Source: JAJDUF01 sp965214295 (lineage in GTDB: Bacteria; Chloroflexota; UBA11872; UBA12225; JAJDUF01). Taken from it: DNA of 64,000 nucleotides. The DNA lies in NCBI GenBank assembly GCA_965214295.1, contig OZ243944.1, forward strand, positions 1 through 64,000, in the 5' to 3' direction. Under the pieces are notes generated by a model. That model did not search any database. It had not been told where the DNA came from and saw only the letters and a program-made list of their open reading frames with translations. Shown here one piece after another: positions 16,135 to 25,040 of the stretch (its first letter is position 1; every line of letters starts with the position of its first letter). The position numbers and the translations under genes are program-made.

Positions 16135-17916
16135 ATGTCAGTGCAGCTAGTCGAGCAGGTCATGATCCCGATGCGCGATGGAACGCGGCTGGCGACCGAT
16201 GTCTATTTGCCGGACCACTCCGGCGGCCCCTGGCCCGCTGTCTTGCTCCGAACTCCGTATGGCAGCGGCCCGGAATCGACGTGGCACGAGGCGGCGCAAC
16301 AGTTCGCCGCGTGGCGCTACGCCGTCGTCAACCAAGACGTTCGTGGCCGCTACCGCTCCGCAGGACACTTCGAGCCGGAGAGCGAGGGCACAGACGGATA
16401 TGACACGATTTCCTGGGTAAGCACACAACCGTGGTGCAACGGCAAGGTCGGCATGTATGGGCCATCGTATATGGCCTGGACCCAGTTCGCAGCGGCGCAG
16501 CAGCGCCCGCCCGGCTTGACCGGCCTGTTCGCCCTGGTCGGCGATCACTACTGGCATCAGTTCTCCCAATGGGGACAGCACTATGGTGTGTTGCGGCAGC
16601 TTGATCTTCAGAGCTGGTTCCTCGGCGTAGCGGTCGAGGCCCCCCGGGTGCGTGCCAATGCGAGTGCGCTGGCGCAGTTTCAGGCCGCATTTGCCCAGCT
16701 ACCCGACCTGCAAGCGTGGCGGGACGCTCCCCGTGAGGGCGCCTATCCAATCCTCGATAGCGTCCTCACTGCGCCGTCTTGGGCCGACGTGTGGCCGCTG
16801 CGCGAGTGGTCGCTGCTCAGGTCTGTGCCCGACTATTTCGCTGCTTGGCAGCGCAACTTTGCCGATCCTGGCCCGCCGCCGGCACCGGCGCCGGGTGGTT
16901 CGGAGCATATCGAGGTGCCAACTTTCCTCGTGGGCGGCTGGTTCGACCTCTTTCTTGCCGGCACGATAGCGAGCTATCAGGCGCTCGTGGCGAACGCTCC
17001 CGACGAACGGGCAGCGCGGGCGCACCGCCTGCTCATCGGTCCTTGGGGGCGTAGTCTGCACGCCGAGCTGAGTGGTGAGATCGGCGCGGGAGCGGATGCC
17101 GACCTGGACCCGCTCGACTTGCAGCGGCGCTGGTTCGACCACTGGCTCCGGCAGCCGGACCCGGACTTCGCTGTGGAGCCGCCGGTGCGCTACTACACCA
17201 TGGGCGCGAACACCTGGCGCACGTGCTGCAAGTGGCCCCCCGGCGGCATCACCTACACGCCCTACTACCTCCACGGTCCCGGCAACCGTGCAGCGCACCG
17301 CGCCAACGCCCGCGGCACGCTCAGTCGCCGGTCTCCTACCTGGGACCTGCCCCAACGGTACACCTACGACCCGCACCGGCCCGTCCCTACCCGCGGCGGC
17401 AACACCGTTGGGCTACCGTGGGGCAGCTATGATCAGCGGCCGGTGACTGGCGAGGCCCGCGACGACGTGTTGAGCTTCACCGGCGAGCCGCTCACGGAGC
17501 CGCTCGAAGTGACCGGGCCGGTGCAGGCCACGCTCTATGCCGCGTCATCGGCCCCCGACACCGACTTCACGGTGAAGCTGCTCGACGTTCGGCCCGACGG
17601 CCGCATGCTGAACGTCTGCGCCGGCATTATCCGCGCCCGCTACCGCAGCCCCGGGCATGAACACCCAGAGCCGCTGCGACCGGGGCGTGCGTATCACTTT
17701 GACGTTGACCTGCTCGCCATGAGCTACCTGTTTCGGCCCGGTCATCGGCTGCGGGTGGACATCTCCTCCAGCAGCTTCCCGCAGTTCGACCGCAACGCCA
17801 ACACCGGACGACCCCTCGGCACCGACCGTCGGGCAGATGTCCGGACGGCGCAGCAGACGATCTACCACGATGCCTTGCGCCCCTCGCACCTCCTCCTGCC
17901 GGTCGTGTCGCCGTAG
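16135..17916 (+). CDS. CocE/NonD-family hydrolase (X-Pro dipeptidyl-peptidase-like)
   Basis: 593 residues with an alpha/beta-hydrolase domain and a C-terminal jelly-roll (PepX_C) domain. VEQVMIPMRDGTRLATDVYLP opens the family, and VNQDVRGRYRSAG forms the oxyanion region. GMYGPSYMAW holds the Ser nucleophile (near 125) and VGGWFDLF the catalytic Asp. The His normally found in GPWxH is not at its place: the segment reads IGPWGRSLHAE, with Arg where His is usual and a His three residues further. FTGEPLTEPLEVTGP starts the jelly roll. Members split esters or amides such as cocaine or X-Pro peptides. AGGAGG precedes the ATG at 16135. Confidence 0.85.
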   Translation: MSVQLVEQVMIPMRDGTRLATDVYLPDHSGGPWPAVLLRTPYGSGPESTWHEAAQQFAAWRYAVVNQDVRGRYRSAGHFEPESEGTDGYDTISWVSTQPWCNGKVGMYGPSYMAWTQFAAAQQRPPGLTGLFALVGDHYWHQFSQWGQHYGVLRQLDLQSWFLGVAVEAPRVRANASALAQFQAAFAQLPDLQAWRDAPREGAYPILDSVLTAPSWADVWPLREWSLLRSVPDYFAAWQRNFADPGPPPAPAPGGSEHIEVPTFLVGGWFDLFLAGTIASYQALVANAPDERAARAHRLLIGPWGRSLHAELSGEIGAGADADLDPLDLQRRWFDHWLRQPDPDFAVEPPVRYYTMGANTWRTCCKWPPGGITYTPYYLHGPGNRAAHRANARGTLSRRSPTWDLPQRYTYDPHRPVPTRGGNTVGLPWGSYDQRPVTGEARDDVLSFTGEPLTEPLEVTGPVQATLYAASSAPDTDFTVKLLDVRPDGRMLNVCAGIIRARYRSPGHEHPEPLRPGRAYHFDVDLLAMSYLFRPGHRLRVDISSSSFPQFDRNANTGRPLGTDRRADVRTAQQTIYHDALRPSHLLLPVVSP

Positions 17917-17933
17917 GTAGAGGCACGTGGCGC

Positions 17934-18458
17934 CTAGTCGTCGTGGAGCGCAAAGTAGAGGCCGATGTAGGTCTTGGGGTCAACCAGGCGTTCGGTCCCG
18001 GCCTGCTGCTCCAGCCACCGCGGGGCTGCGGCGAGCGGTACCTCATGCACAGCAATGTCCTCGTACTCGTCCCCGCCGCCCGCCGAGACTTTCCGTAAGC
18101 TCCGTGCGCGCATAAAGGTCGCTACTTCGCTGGTGCTTCCCGCCGCGTGCGGGCCGGCAACGAGCGTCTCCATCCGCTCGGCGCGATAGCCGGTTTCTTC
18201 CTCCAGCTCGCGGATAGCGCCGACGGCGAGGTCTTCGTCCTCCTGACCGGGCAGGTCGCCGACGAGACCGGCCGGGAGGGAGATGACGCGACGGTCCACC
18301 GAGGCGCGGTACTGCTCGACGAGCAGGAGCTTGGCATCGTCCGTGACCGCTACGATCACGGCGATGCCACGGATGTTCGGCCGCTCGACGTACTCCCACC
18401 CGTCTCGTGAAAGCAGTCGCAGGAACCGGCCGGTGCCGATAGTCTCGATCTCGCCCAT
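17934..18458 (-). CDS. NUDIX hydrolase, ADP-ribose pyrophosphatase type
   Basis: 174 residues. LPAGLVGDLPGQ...AIRELEEETGY is a NUDIX box with the REx2EE Glu residues that bind Mg; LLVEQYRASVDRRVISLPAG before it is typical of ADP-sugar diphosphatases (NudF-like). The likely reaction is splitting ADP-ribose or a related NDP-sugar. Transcribed convergently to the CocE-type gene, 17 bases from its stop. Confidence 0.85.
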   Translation of the reverse strand: MGEIETIGTGRFLRLLSRDGWEYVERPNIRGIAVIVAVTDDAKLLLVEQYRASVDRRVISLPAGLVGDLPGQEDEDLAVGAIRELEEETGYRAERMETLVAGPHAAGSTSEVATFMRARSLRKVSAGGGDEYEDIAVHEVPLAAAPRWLEQQAGTERLVDPKTYIGLYFALHDD

Positions 18459-18520
18459 TGCTCCGTATCCTCGGAAGCGCCCGGCCGAAAGCCGATTGCC
18501 GCCGACTGCGGAAAGCGCAC

Positions 18521-18665
18521 CTACCCGTAGACATCCTTGCGGTGACCGGTACGCAACACCAATACAACCAGCCGATCAGCTTCGATATTGCAGATCACGC
18601 GATAGTCACGAATCCGAATCCAACTTGCGTAGCTCTTTTGCAGCGCGATCATCAAACTCAACCCT
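18521..18665 (-). pseudogene. RelE/ParE-type toxin remnant with internal deletion
   Basis: Directly after the antitoxin gene, one frame reads VEFDDRAAKELRKLD, the N-terminus of RelE-like toxins, and then stops. The next frame continues as WIRIRDYRVICNIEA and ends LVLRTGHRKDVYG, the C-terminus of the same family. About 35-40 middle residues are missing, the two halves are out of frame, and no start codon is in the first frame (a TAG lies just upstream). A short ATG ORF in the second frame could still give about 43 residues, too short for activity. Confidence 0.7.
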
Positions 18666-18870
18666 CTATGTCAAGGCCTTGCTCCATCTCGTCTAAGGTC
18701 CAGCGCTTGGCCGGCTTCTCCAAGCGATCCAAGGCCAAGTATTTCTCTTCCAGCTCATCCAAGTGCTCCAGGATGGCTTCTTTGATATAGAAAGCCTTGG
18801 TGCGGCCAGTACGGGCCGAGAGATCGGCAATGCGCCGCTCGATCTTAGGAGGCAGCCGGACGGCAATCAT
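18658..18870 (-). CDS. Ribbon-helix-helix antitoxin, RelB/DUF6290-like
   Basis: 70 residues. MIAVRLPPKIERRIADLSARTG is the N-terminal beta strand and helix of a RHH DNA-binding fold and KAFYIKEAILEHLDELE the second helix; the acidic C-terminal tail (LDEMEQGLDIEG) would wrap the toxin. Such proteins bind their own promoter as dimers. The partner toxin gene overlapping its stop is broken, so this is likely an orphan antitoxin. It might still repress its own promoter or counter a related toxin elsewhere. Confidence 0.75.
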   Translation of the reverse strand: MIAVRLPPKIERRIADLSARTGRTKAFYIKEAILEHLDELEEKYLALDRLEKPAKRWTLDEMEQGLDIEG

Positions 18871-18979
18871 GTCAGTCCTCCATACCTATGTATTACATGT
18901 ACTACGCATACAGCGCAGCATACATCTCGGCGCTGACAGCTAACGGCTGAAGGCGAATAGCTGATAGCTGTCAGCTCAC

Positions 18980-21295
18980 TTACCACTCCACCACGATGCA
19001 GCTGTGGATGTGGAGGCGCGGCACGGTAATCACCAGCCGCCCATTCTCGCACACCCAGCTCGGCGTGCTGCCCTCCGGCTCCTGCCGCACCACCCGCGGC
19101 GGCTCGTCGGCCCGCAGCGAAACCTGGATATCGCGCACCTCCGGTATCCACTCCGTCACCGGCGGACCGAAGGGCCGCAGCGGCCGCTCGGCATGGTAGC
19201 TCACCAGGTGCGCGATATAGCGCCAGCGGCCGCGGTCGGCCGGGCCACCGAGGATGCCTGGACCTGGCGCCGCGTCGCCGGTTGCGGCGAGCGCACCCGC
19301 CGCCCAGCCGGCGCGCTCCGGCGGCAGGCTGTCGGCGCGAGCGGACTGGACTGCCCGCTCGGTAGCCTCCTCCGCTTGGTCAAGGCGCTGCCGGAACAAC
19401 GATAGCTCGACCGAGGGCGGCCCGTGGAGTGCCACGACCCGCTGCGTCAACGGCGTGGCCAGGTCCAGGCATCGCGCCACCACGCCGCGCAGATCGGGCG
19501 CGGTATGCTGGCTATAGGCGCTGCAGATCGGCCCGGCGATATACACCGCACGACCGGCGCCAAAGTGGTGAAAGGTGATCCCCGCATAGCCGGATTGGCT
19601 ACCCGGCGGCGGTCGCCCGGCCCAAACCGCACGGTCCCGTGGCGCGCCAGCCGGCGCCGCAAACGCCGGGTGTAGGCCGAGGTGCCGAGCCAACGGCTGC
19701 GCGCCGTCCGTCCGGACCGCTTGCCACCGTCCCGCCACAGGGAAGGCCATGTCTCGAATCTCCGTTCCCGCCAGGAAGGCGCTCCCGGGCCGGAGATACC
19801 CGGCAAGCTGGCTCTCGTCGTCTGCGCGGCGCACGCCGAGCACGTCGTCGAGGCCCGGCGGCGGCCGCCGCCGGCCGCGCTCGTCCCAGGCGGCCACGTC
19901 GCCGGCGGCGACCAGTCCACCCCCTCGCCGGACAAAATCGCGTAACGTCGCTACTGTCGTTTCGGGGAGCGCCGCCTGTTCCGGCAGGACCACCGTGGCA
20001 AACTCGTCAACGCGCTGCTCCAGGGTCGCCTCATCAACGATCAGTGCGTGCCAGCCGCTTTCCACCAGCATCTTGTGCGCGGCCCGCACGCTCCCGAGGC
20101 TACCGCCGCCGCGCTCGTGGTCGGTGCGTCGCAGCGTGGCCGCGCTGTGCAGAATGGCGACGAGCGGCACCACGATGGCGTCACGGCACCAATCCTCGCG
20201 CTCTATGATGAACTCGCAGGTATTGGCGAGTGCCTCGATAACGGTCGGCTCCTGCTGCCCGTCGGGATACGGCTGCGCGGTGAGCCGGCAGCGCCCGCCG
20301 ACGGCCAGCGCCGTCGCACAGGCTATATCGAGCGCCGCCGTCGGGGGCAGCGACCACGAGCCGGCCGCCCCCGGCACGCGAGCTACGGAGACGTCGGTAC
20401 CCTGCCGTTGCGCCGTGAGTAGGCGGCCCGCAAAGCTCACGGTGAGCGGATCGAACCGCTGGCGCCAGCCGCCGGCCCCATGTCGGCCGGCGTTGGATAG
20501 GCCACGCCACGGGCCCGCTGGCCTTCCCGCCAGTGGTAGGCCGTAGCTGCCGGGGGCTGCGCCAGCGGAGAGAATGGCGAGGCTTGGCTCGATAGCGTGC
20601 AGCCGCGCGGTGATCTCCGCTGCGATCTGCTCCTGCGCCGCTGCCCGCCACTGGCGGTAGCTGTCGGCGTGCGGCTCCGCGGGCGCGGGGACGGCGGTGT
20701 GGCCGGTCGCGCGCCCGAACGCGACTTGGCACCAGCGGCAGCCACACCACCGCGAGAGCTGCCAGCCCAATCCGTCCAGCCAGAAACCGTCAACGGCGTA
20801 GGTGCGGGCGATTTCCGTCAACTGGGGTAGTACGACCTCGTTGCGGTAGGGCGAGAGCAAACAGAGTGGTCCCTCCATCGGACTACCGTTCGCCCCTTCG
20901 AGCAGGCGCATTCGCCAGTCCGGGTACCGCGCGTTGAGCGACTCGCTGGCGCCGACGTTGAAGTACGCCACCGCCCGCAGCCCCACCCGCCGCGCCGCCC
21001 GTACCATCGTACCCAGGTAGTCACCGGCCAAGTGTGGATGCTGCTCGCCTCCGAGCACCTCGGTCGGATAGAGCGCATGACCATAGCGATCCTTGGCGAT
21101 GACATGGACCGCTTCAACGCCAATTCCTGCCAACTCCTCCATTTGGGCCAGCGCCGTCTGCTCGTCGAGCGCAATGCCAAGGTCAGTGACCCACGCGGGA
21201 TAGTGGAAGTCCAGACAGAGCGTGCGGAACGTGTCGTTATACCACTGCGCGTCGTCCGCCGGGCCGGGGGACAGTCGTGCGGCTTGCTCTCCCAT
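18980..21295 (-). CDS. Glycoside-hydrolase-like protein with TIM barrel and beta-galactosidase trimerisation-type domain
   Basis: 771 residues. The N-terminal barrel begins with WYNDTFRTLCLDFHYPAW, has AVAYFNVG and VDGFWLDGLGW; the WLDG strand carries a plausible catalytic Asp, and CGCRWCQVAFG resembles the metal-binding Cys cluster of GH42-type or related barrels. After about 390 comes VPLVAILHSAAT... with VLPEQAALPETTVATLRDFVRRGGGLVA, the flavodoxin-like domain of GH42-like trimerisation modules, then a beta-rich C-terminus. No signal peptide is visible, so it is probably cytoplasmic. The ATG at 21295 has GGAG six bases upstream. Activity on a galactoside is only a family-level guess. Confidence 0.65.
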   Translation of the reverse strand: MGEQAARLSPGPADDAQWYNDTFRTLCLDFHYPAWVTDLGIALDEQTALAQMEELAGIGVEAVHVIAKDRYGHALYPTEVLGGEQHPHLAGDYLGTMVRAARRVGLRAVAYFNVGASESLNARYPDWRMRLLEGANGSPMEGPLCLLSPYRNEVVLPQLTEIARTYAVDGFWLDGLGWQLSRWCGCRWCQVAFGRATGHTAVPAPAEPHADSYRQWRAAAQEQIAAEITARLHAIEPSLAILSAGAAPGSYGLPLAGRPAGPWRGLSNAGRHGAGGWRQRFDPLTVSFAGRLLTAQRQGTDVSVARVPGAAGSWSLPPTAALDIACATALAVGGRCRLTAQPYPDGQQEPTVIEALANTCEFIIEREDWCRDAIVVPLVAILHSAATLRRTDHERGGGSLGSVRAAHKMLVESGWHALIVDEATLEQRVDEFATVVLPEQAALPETTVATLRDFVRRGGGLVAAGDVAAWDERGRRRPPPGLDDVLGVRRADDESQLAGYLRPGSAFLAGTEIRDMAFPVAGRWQAVRTDGAQPLARHLGLHPAFAAPAGAPRDRAVWAGRPPPGSQSGYAGITFHHFGAGRAVYIAGPICSAYSQHTAPDLRGVVARCLDLATPLTQRVVALHGPPSVELSLFRQRLDQAEEATERAVQSARADSLPPERAGWAAGALAATGDAAPGPGILGGPADRGRWRYIAHLVSYHAERPLRPFGPPVTEWIPEVRDIQVSLRADEPPRVVRQEPEGSTPSWVCENGRLVITVPRLHIHSCIVVEW

Positions 21296-21467
21296 GCTCG
21301 CTCCAGTAGACGCCGCCTCTCGCCACTTGTGGCGAGGGGCCGGGGGTGCGGCCATTCAAGTTAAGGTAGGCAGTGTCGGCCAGACTGGTCAAGTCAGCCG
21401 CAACCACACCGCCGCCCAAGGCTATAATCGGTGCCGAACGCCGCGGCGTGATACAAGGAAGCAAACG

Positions 21468-22625
21468 ATGGTAACACTCCGGGCCGGGATTATCGGGTTG
21501 AACGGGATCGCCGTCCGGCACGTCATGGACATCGAGGCGAACGAAGAGCTACGGCTCGGTGCCGTCTGCGATACCGATACCGAGCTGGGTCTCCGCTGGC
21601 AAGGTGTGTACGACGCCCCCTGGTACAGGGACTACCGGGATATCAACCGCTCCGAGCATTGCGACTTTGTGATCGTGGCGCTGCCTCACTACCTCCACGC
21701 CGAGGTCGCGTGCGACGCGCTGGAAGCGGGCAAGCCGGTCATCATCCAGAAGCCGATGTGCATCACTGTGGAGGAGGCCGACCGCATCATCGCCACGGCC
21801 CGGCGCACCGGGACCAAAGTGGCGACGTTCCACACAGCGCACCTGGGCGAGCGCGATGCCCGTGCTCTGATTGACCAAGGGGCCGTCGGCGACATGCTGC
21901 GTGTCCACTACGCGCGGCAGGAGGCCCGCAGCGCTGCCTACTACGGCACCGGACCCTGGCGCGGCCACTGGGCGACCGAGGGCGGTGGGATGCTCACCAA
22001 CCAATACATCCACGACCTGAACAGGTTGCACTACCTGTGCGGGCCCGTCGTGGAAGTCGTCAGTTGCACGCTGGCGAACGTCGGGCACCCGGGGATCGAG
22101 GTAGAAGACGCCTGCACGGCGGTCGTGCGGTTCGCCAACGGCGCCTACGGCGAGCTGAGTCTCGGTCTGTATAGCCAGCCGGGGTTGAGCGGCTACGAGA
22201 TCATCGGTGATCGCGGCTGCATCGTGAAGCGGGGCGACGAGCACCGTTATGCCCGGCTGTCCAGCCCCTTGACCGAGTACCTCCACAATCCGACTCCGAC
22301 CCCGCGCCGGTCCGGCGCGACTCTCGCCGACGCTGCGCGACCGACGGCAACGTGGCGGGAGATTCCGCCGGTCGCAGAGCACCGCGATGTAGTGGCGGAG
22401 TTCGCGCAGGCAATCGGAGACGACACGCCACCCTACGCGCCACCGGAGTTTGCCCGGCGCGACATCGAGCTGATGTGCGCCCTCTACATGGCCCACTTCC
22501 GGCGCCAAGCGGTGCAGATTCCCGTACCCCGCGCGGCTTACACCGCCTTGCTGCACGATCTGGCCGCCGGGAAATATCCCAGCCTCGCCTGGCCCGGTTC
22601 CGGCCATCGGATCAGTGGCCACTGA
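21468..22625 (+). CDS. Gfo/Idh/MocA-family oxidoreductase
   Basis: 385 residues. RAGIIGLNGIAVRHVM is the Rossmann NAD(P)-binding start, VIVALPHYLHAEVACDALEAGKPV the second nucleotide-binding segment, and IIQKPMCIT the usual EKP active-site motif with Gln in place of Glu while Lys is kept. The C-terminal beta domain has the GGGMLTNQYIHDLN His/Asp pair used in catalysis. It likely oxidises or epimerises a sugar or inositol-type substrate. A TATAAT (21423-21428) lies upstream, and AAGGAAG precedes the ATG. Divergent from the hydrolase-like gene, with which it may share a catabolic role. Confidence 0.88.
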   Translation: MVTLRAGIIGLNGIAVRHVMDIEANEELRLGAVCDTDTELGLRWQGVYDAPWYRDYRDINRSEHCDFVIVALPHYLHAEVACDALEAGKPVIIQKPMCITVEEADRIIATARRTGTKVATFHTAHLGERDARALIDQGAVGDMLRVHYARQEARSAAYYGTGPWRGHWATEGGGMLTNQYIHDLNRLHYLCGPVVEVVSCTLANVGHPGIEVEDACTAVVRFANGAYGELSLGLYSQPGLSGYEIIGDRGCIVKRGDEHRYARLSSPLTEYLHNPTPTPRRSGATLADAARPTATWREIPPVAEHRDVVAEFAQAIGDDTPPYAPPEFARRDIELMCALYMAHFRRQAVQIPVPRAAYTALLHDLAAGKYPSLAWPGSGHRISGH

Positions 22626-22635
22626 CCAATCCCCC

Positions 22636-22661
22636 GTCATTCCCGCCCAAGCGGGAATCCA
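22636..22661. repeat. Dispersed palindrome (TTCCCGC/GCGGGAA type)
   Basis: A 26-base unit with perfect arms, one of seven clear copies in this window. It sits just past the oxidoreductase stop and is followed by an ATCCTGCTCATCC tail also found at the 61.1-kb copy. Confidence 0.8.
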
Positions 22662-22737
22662 TCCTGCTCATCCTTTCATCCTGCAAACCCTGATCCTGAC
22701 AAAAAGGCCGGGGGGAATGAGGAATCTTTAAAAGCAG

Positions 22738-22765
22738 ACGGCCCCGGCGGTGGAACCGGGGCCGT
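22738..22765 (-). terminator. Intrinsic terminator of the secreted helical protein gene
   Basis: Perfect 10-bp arms ACGGCCCCGG and CCGGGGCCGT with an 8-base loop. On the minus strand the stem is followed by CTGCTTTTAAAG, giving a short T run. It lies 40 bases past the stop of the minus-strand gene. Confidence 0.75.
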
Positions 22766-22804
22766 TCTGGCGCGTGTGTGCCGGTCGGTCGAGGGAAGGC
22801 CGTC

Positions 22805-23443
22805 CTAGGCCGTCGATCCGCTCGCGGGGGTTGTGCTCGGCGTCGAGTCCCCGTCCCGCTTCTTGGAACCGCCCCACCCGCGGCCGCGCCAGCCGCGTCG
22901 GCTATGCCCGCGGTAGCCCCAGCCCAGGCGACCCCAGGCGACCCGCTCCAGATAAGCATCGGCCTGCTCGCGGGTGATGGTGCCGGCGTTCACCAGCTCG
23001 TCGAGCGCCGCCTGCGCCGCCGCCTGCTGCGCCGCCTGTAGCTGCTCCGGCGTCACCCCTTTCTCCGCAGCCAACTCCTGTAGGCTCTTCTCCTTCAGGG
23101 CCTCGCCCAGCGCCTCAATGCTGTCGTAGCCGAGCGTATTGGCGAGGGCCTCCTTCATCGCCATACCTGCTGCGGCGTGGGCACGCGCCATATCCGCCTG
23201 CTCCTGGGTAATCTCCCCGGCCTCCACACGGGCTTGTAGGGCCTGGTTGCGGGCCGATTCGATGGCGGTGTCGAGCTGGGAGCGCTCGATACCGAGTGCC
23301 TGGGCCAGACTATCCAGGTAACCATTGCGGTTCCCACCGATTCCACCGTGCGCCAACGCTGGCGCAGCCAGGGCGCCAACGGCGCCGAGTCCCGCTACGC
23401 CTATTCCCGCCAGAGCAGCCTTGCGACGATTGACCTTGACCAT
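22805..23443 (-). CDS. Secreted helical protein of unknown function
   Basis: 212 residues. Basic start MVKVNRRKAA, a hydrophobic stretch (GIGVAGLGAVGALAAPALA) and an ALA-HG cleavage site indicate export. The mature part has two or three Ala/Gln/Glu-rich helical repeats of the type LDTAIESARNQAL...AGEITQEQADMARA and LDELVNAGTITREQADAYLE, a pattern seen in many small secreted proteins of Firmicutes and Chloroflexota. The C-terminus is Gly/Arg/Trp-rich then Ser/Thr. GAGGAGG lies upstream of the ATG at 23443. A terminator follows. Function not assigned. Confidence 0.75.
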   Translation of the reverse strand: MVKVNRRKAALAGIGVAGLGAVGALAAPALAHGGIGGNRNGYLDSLAQALGIERSQLDTAIESARNQALQARVEAGEITQEQADMARAHAAAGMAMKEALANTLGYDSIEALGEALKEKSLQELAAEKGVTPEQLQAAQQAAAQAALDELVNAGTITREQADAYLERVAWGRLGWGYRGHSRRGWRGRGWGGSKKRDGDSTPSTTPASGSTA

Positions 23444-23705
23444 AGCTCCGTACCTCCTCATCGGGTGTGAGTTATCGGGCTGGGTTCGTTCCCATTCGGC
23501 CTACGTCGGCCGTTGCCCGCTACGTCAATTAGTTTGCCAACCCCTTGTAAACGCACGTTCGGCCTGGCGTAAAGATGTCGTTAAATCTCGAAAGCGGAGG
23601 ACTGGCAGCCATCAGCGGTCAGCCTTCCGCCCGTGGTCGGTCCCATCCACCGTTTCAAGCTGACGGCTGCTGGCCCCCGTGCTGATAGCTCGTAGCCGAT
23701 ACACG

Positions 23706-23711
23706 TATAAT
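23706..23711 (+). promoter_or_regulatory. TATAAT -10 element upstream of the LarA-like gene
   Basis: A consensus -10 hexamer 38 bases before the start codon. The -35 position (TGATAG near 23683) is weak, so regulation may need an activator. Confidence 0.4.
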
Positions 23712-23748
23712 GCGAGGGCCTCCAACCCGACACGCCTGGAGAGATGGT

Positions 23749-24981
23749 ATGGAGATGCCGCGGCTTGCCCGTATCCGACAGCGTTTCCCGGCCGAGGCCA
23801 TTGCCGACGTGCCAGCGGCCGTGTACGCCGCCGTCGTGGAAAGCGGGGTTGCTGCCCGCTTGCAGCCGGGCGCGCAGGTAGCGATCACGGCCGGTAGCCG
23901 CGGCATTGCCCGCATCCCAACGATCCTGGCCGCGCTGGCAAGCAGCCTCCGCGGTCTGGGCACCGATCCGTTCGTCGTGCCGGCGATGGGCAGTCATGGC
24001 GGTGCGACCGCCGAAGGCCAGCGGTCGGTACTCGCCGGCTACGGCATCACCGAGGCCACCGTTGGGGCGCCGATCCGGGCCACAATGGAAGTGGTGCAGC
24101 TCGGAACCACGCCGGCCGGCGTCCCGGTCTATATGGATCGCTATGCCGCGCAGGCGGACGGCATTGTGGTGGCCGGCCGCGTCAAGCCACACACCGGATT
24201 TCGCGCTTCCATCGAGAGCGGGCTGTGCAAGATGCTCGCCATCGGGCTGGGCAAGCAGCGCGGCGCCGAGGCCATCCACGCCCGCGGCTTGGCCGACAAC
24301 ATCCCGGCCGTGGCCGCCGTCGCCATCGAGTCTGCGCCGGTGGTAATGGGGTTAGCCATCGTGGAGAACAGCTACGAGCAGCCCTATCGCATCGTCGGCA
24401 CCCCGCCGGAGCGACTCCACGAGACCGACCGCGAGCTACTCGTCAGCGCCAAGGCGCTGCTACCGCGCATTCCCTTTACCGACCTCGACGTGTTGATCGT
24501 GGACTGGTTGGGCAAGAACATCTCCGGCAGCGGGATGGACCCCAACGTCATCGGCCTCTGGCGCCGGCTGGGCGGTGAGCGGCGGCCCGACTATCGCCGC
24601 ATTTTTGTCCGCAACATCACCCCGGAGTCGCACGGGAACGCGCTGGGCGTGGGCTGGGCCGACTTTACGACCCGCCGGCTCGTCGAGCAGATCGACTACG
24701 ACGCGATGTATATGAACTGCCTGACCGCCAACGCGCCGGACGTGGGCCGCGTGCCCATCACGCTGGCCAACGACCGCGTAGCGGTGGCCGCGGCGCTGAA
24801 AACCGCTGGCGCCTCCGACGCTCCGCGGCTCGCCCGCGTCCACTCGACGCTCCAGTTGGAGCACCTTTCCGTCTCGGAGGCGCTGCTGCCGGAGGTCGTG
24901 GCCAACCCGCACGTAGAGGTGCTCTCCGATCCGGCGCCGATGGAATTCGACGCGGAAGACAATCTGCTCGGCGACCTGTAG
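23749..24981 (+). CDS. LarA-like (DUF2088, lactate-racemase-domain) protein
   Basis: About 410 residues. PAMGSHGGATAEGQ, GVPVYMDRYAAQADGIVVAG and RVKPHTGFRASIESGLCKM are the recurring motifs of DUF2088 proteins; the KPHTGF segment resembles the substrate and cofactor area of nickel-pincer lactate racemase LarA. The C-terminal half (VDWLGKNISGSGMDPNVIG) differs from true LarA, and no larB, larC or larE genes are nearby to make the nickel cofactor. It may act on a hydroxy acid or sugar acid, or be a non-racemase homologue. GGAGAG precedes the ATG at 23749. Confidence 0.75.
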   Translation: MEMPRLARIRQRFPAEAIADVPAAVYAAVVESGVAARLQPGAQVAITAGSRGIARIPTILAALASSLRGLGTDPFVVPAMGSHGGATAEGQRSVLAGYGITEATVGAPIRATMEVVQLGTTPAGVPVYMDRYAAQADGIVVAGRVKPHTGFRASIESGLCKMLAIGLGKQRGAEAIHARGLADNIPAVAAVAIESAPVVMGLAIVENSYEQPYRIVGTPPERLHETDRELLVSAKALLPRIPFTDLDVLIVDWLGKNISGSGMDPNVIGLWRRLGGERRPDYRRIFVRNITPESHGNALGVGWADFTTRRLVEQIDYDAMYMNCLTANAPDVGRVPITLANDRVAVAAALKTAGASDAPRLARVHSTLQLEHLSVSEALLPEVVANPHVEVLSDPAPMEFDAEDNLLGDL

Positions 24982-25040
24982 CGGCCTGGTGGTGGATACA
25001 CTTTCCGTACTTAGCGGCTGGCACTAATAGCGTGATACGA

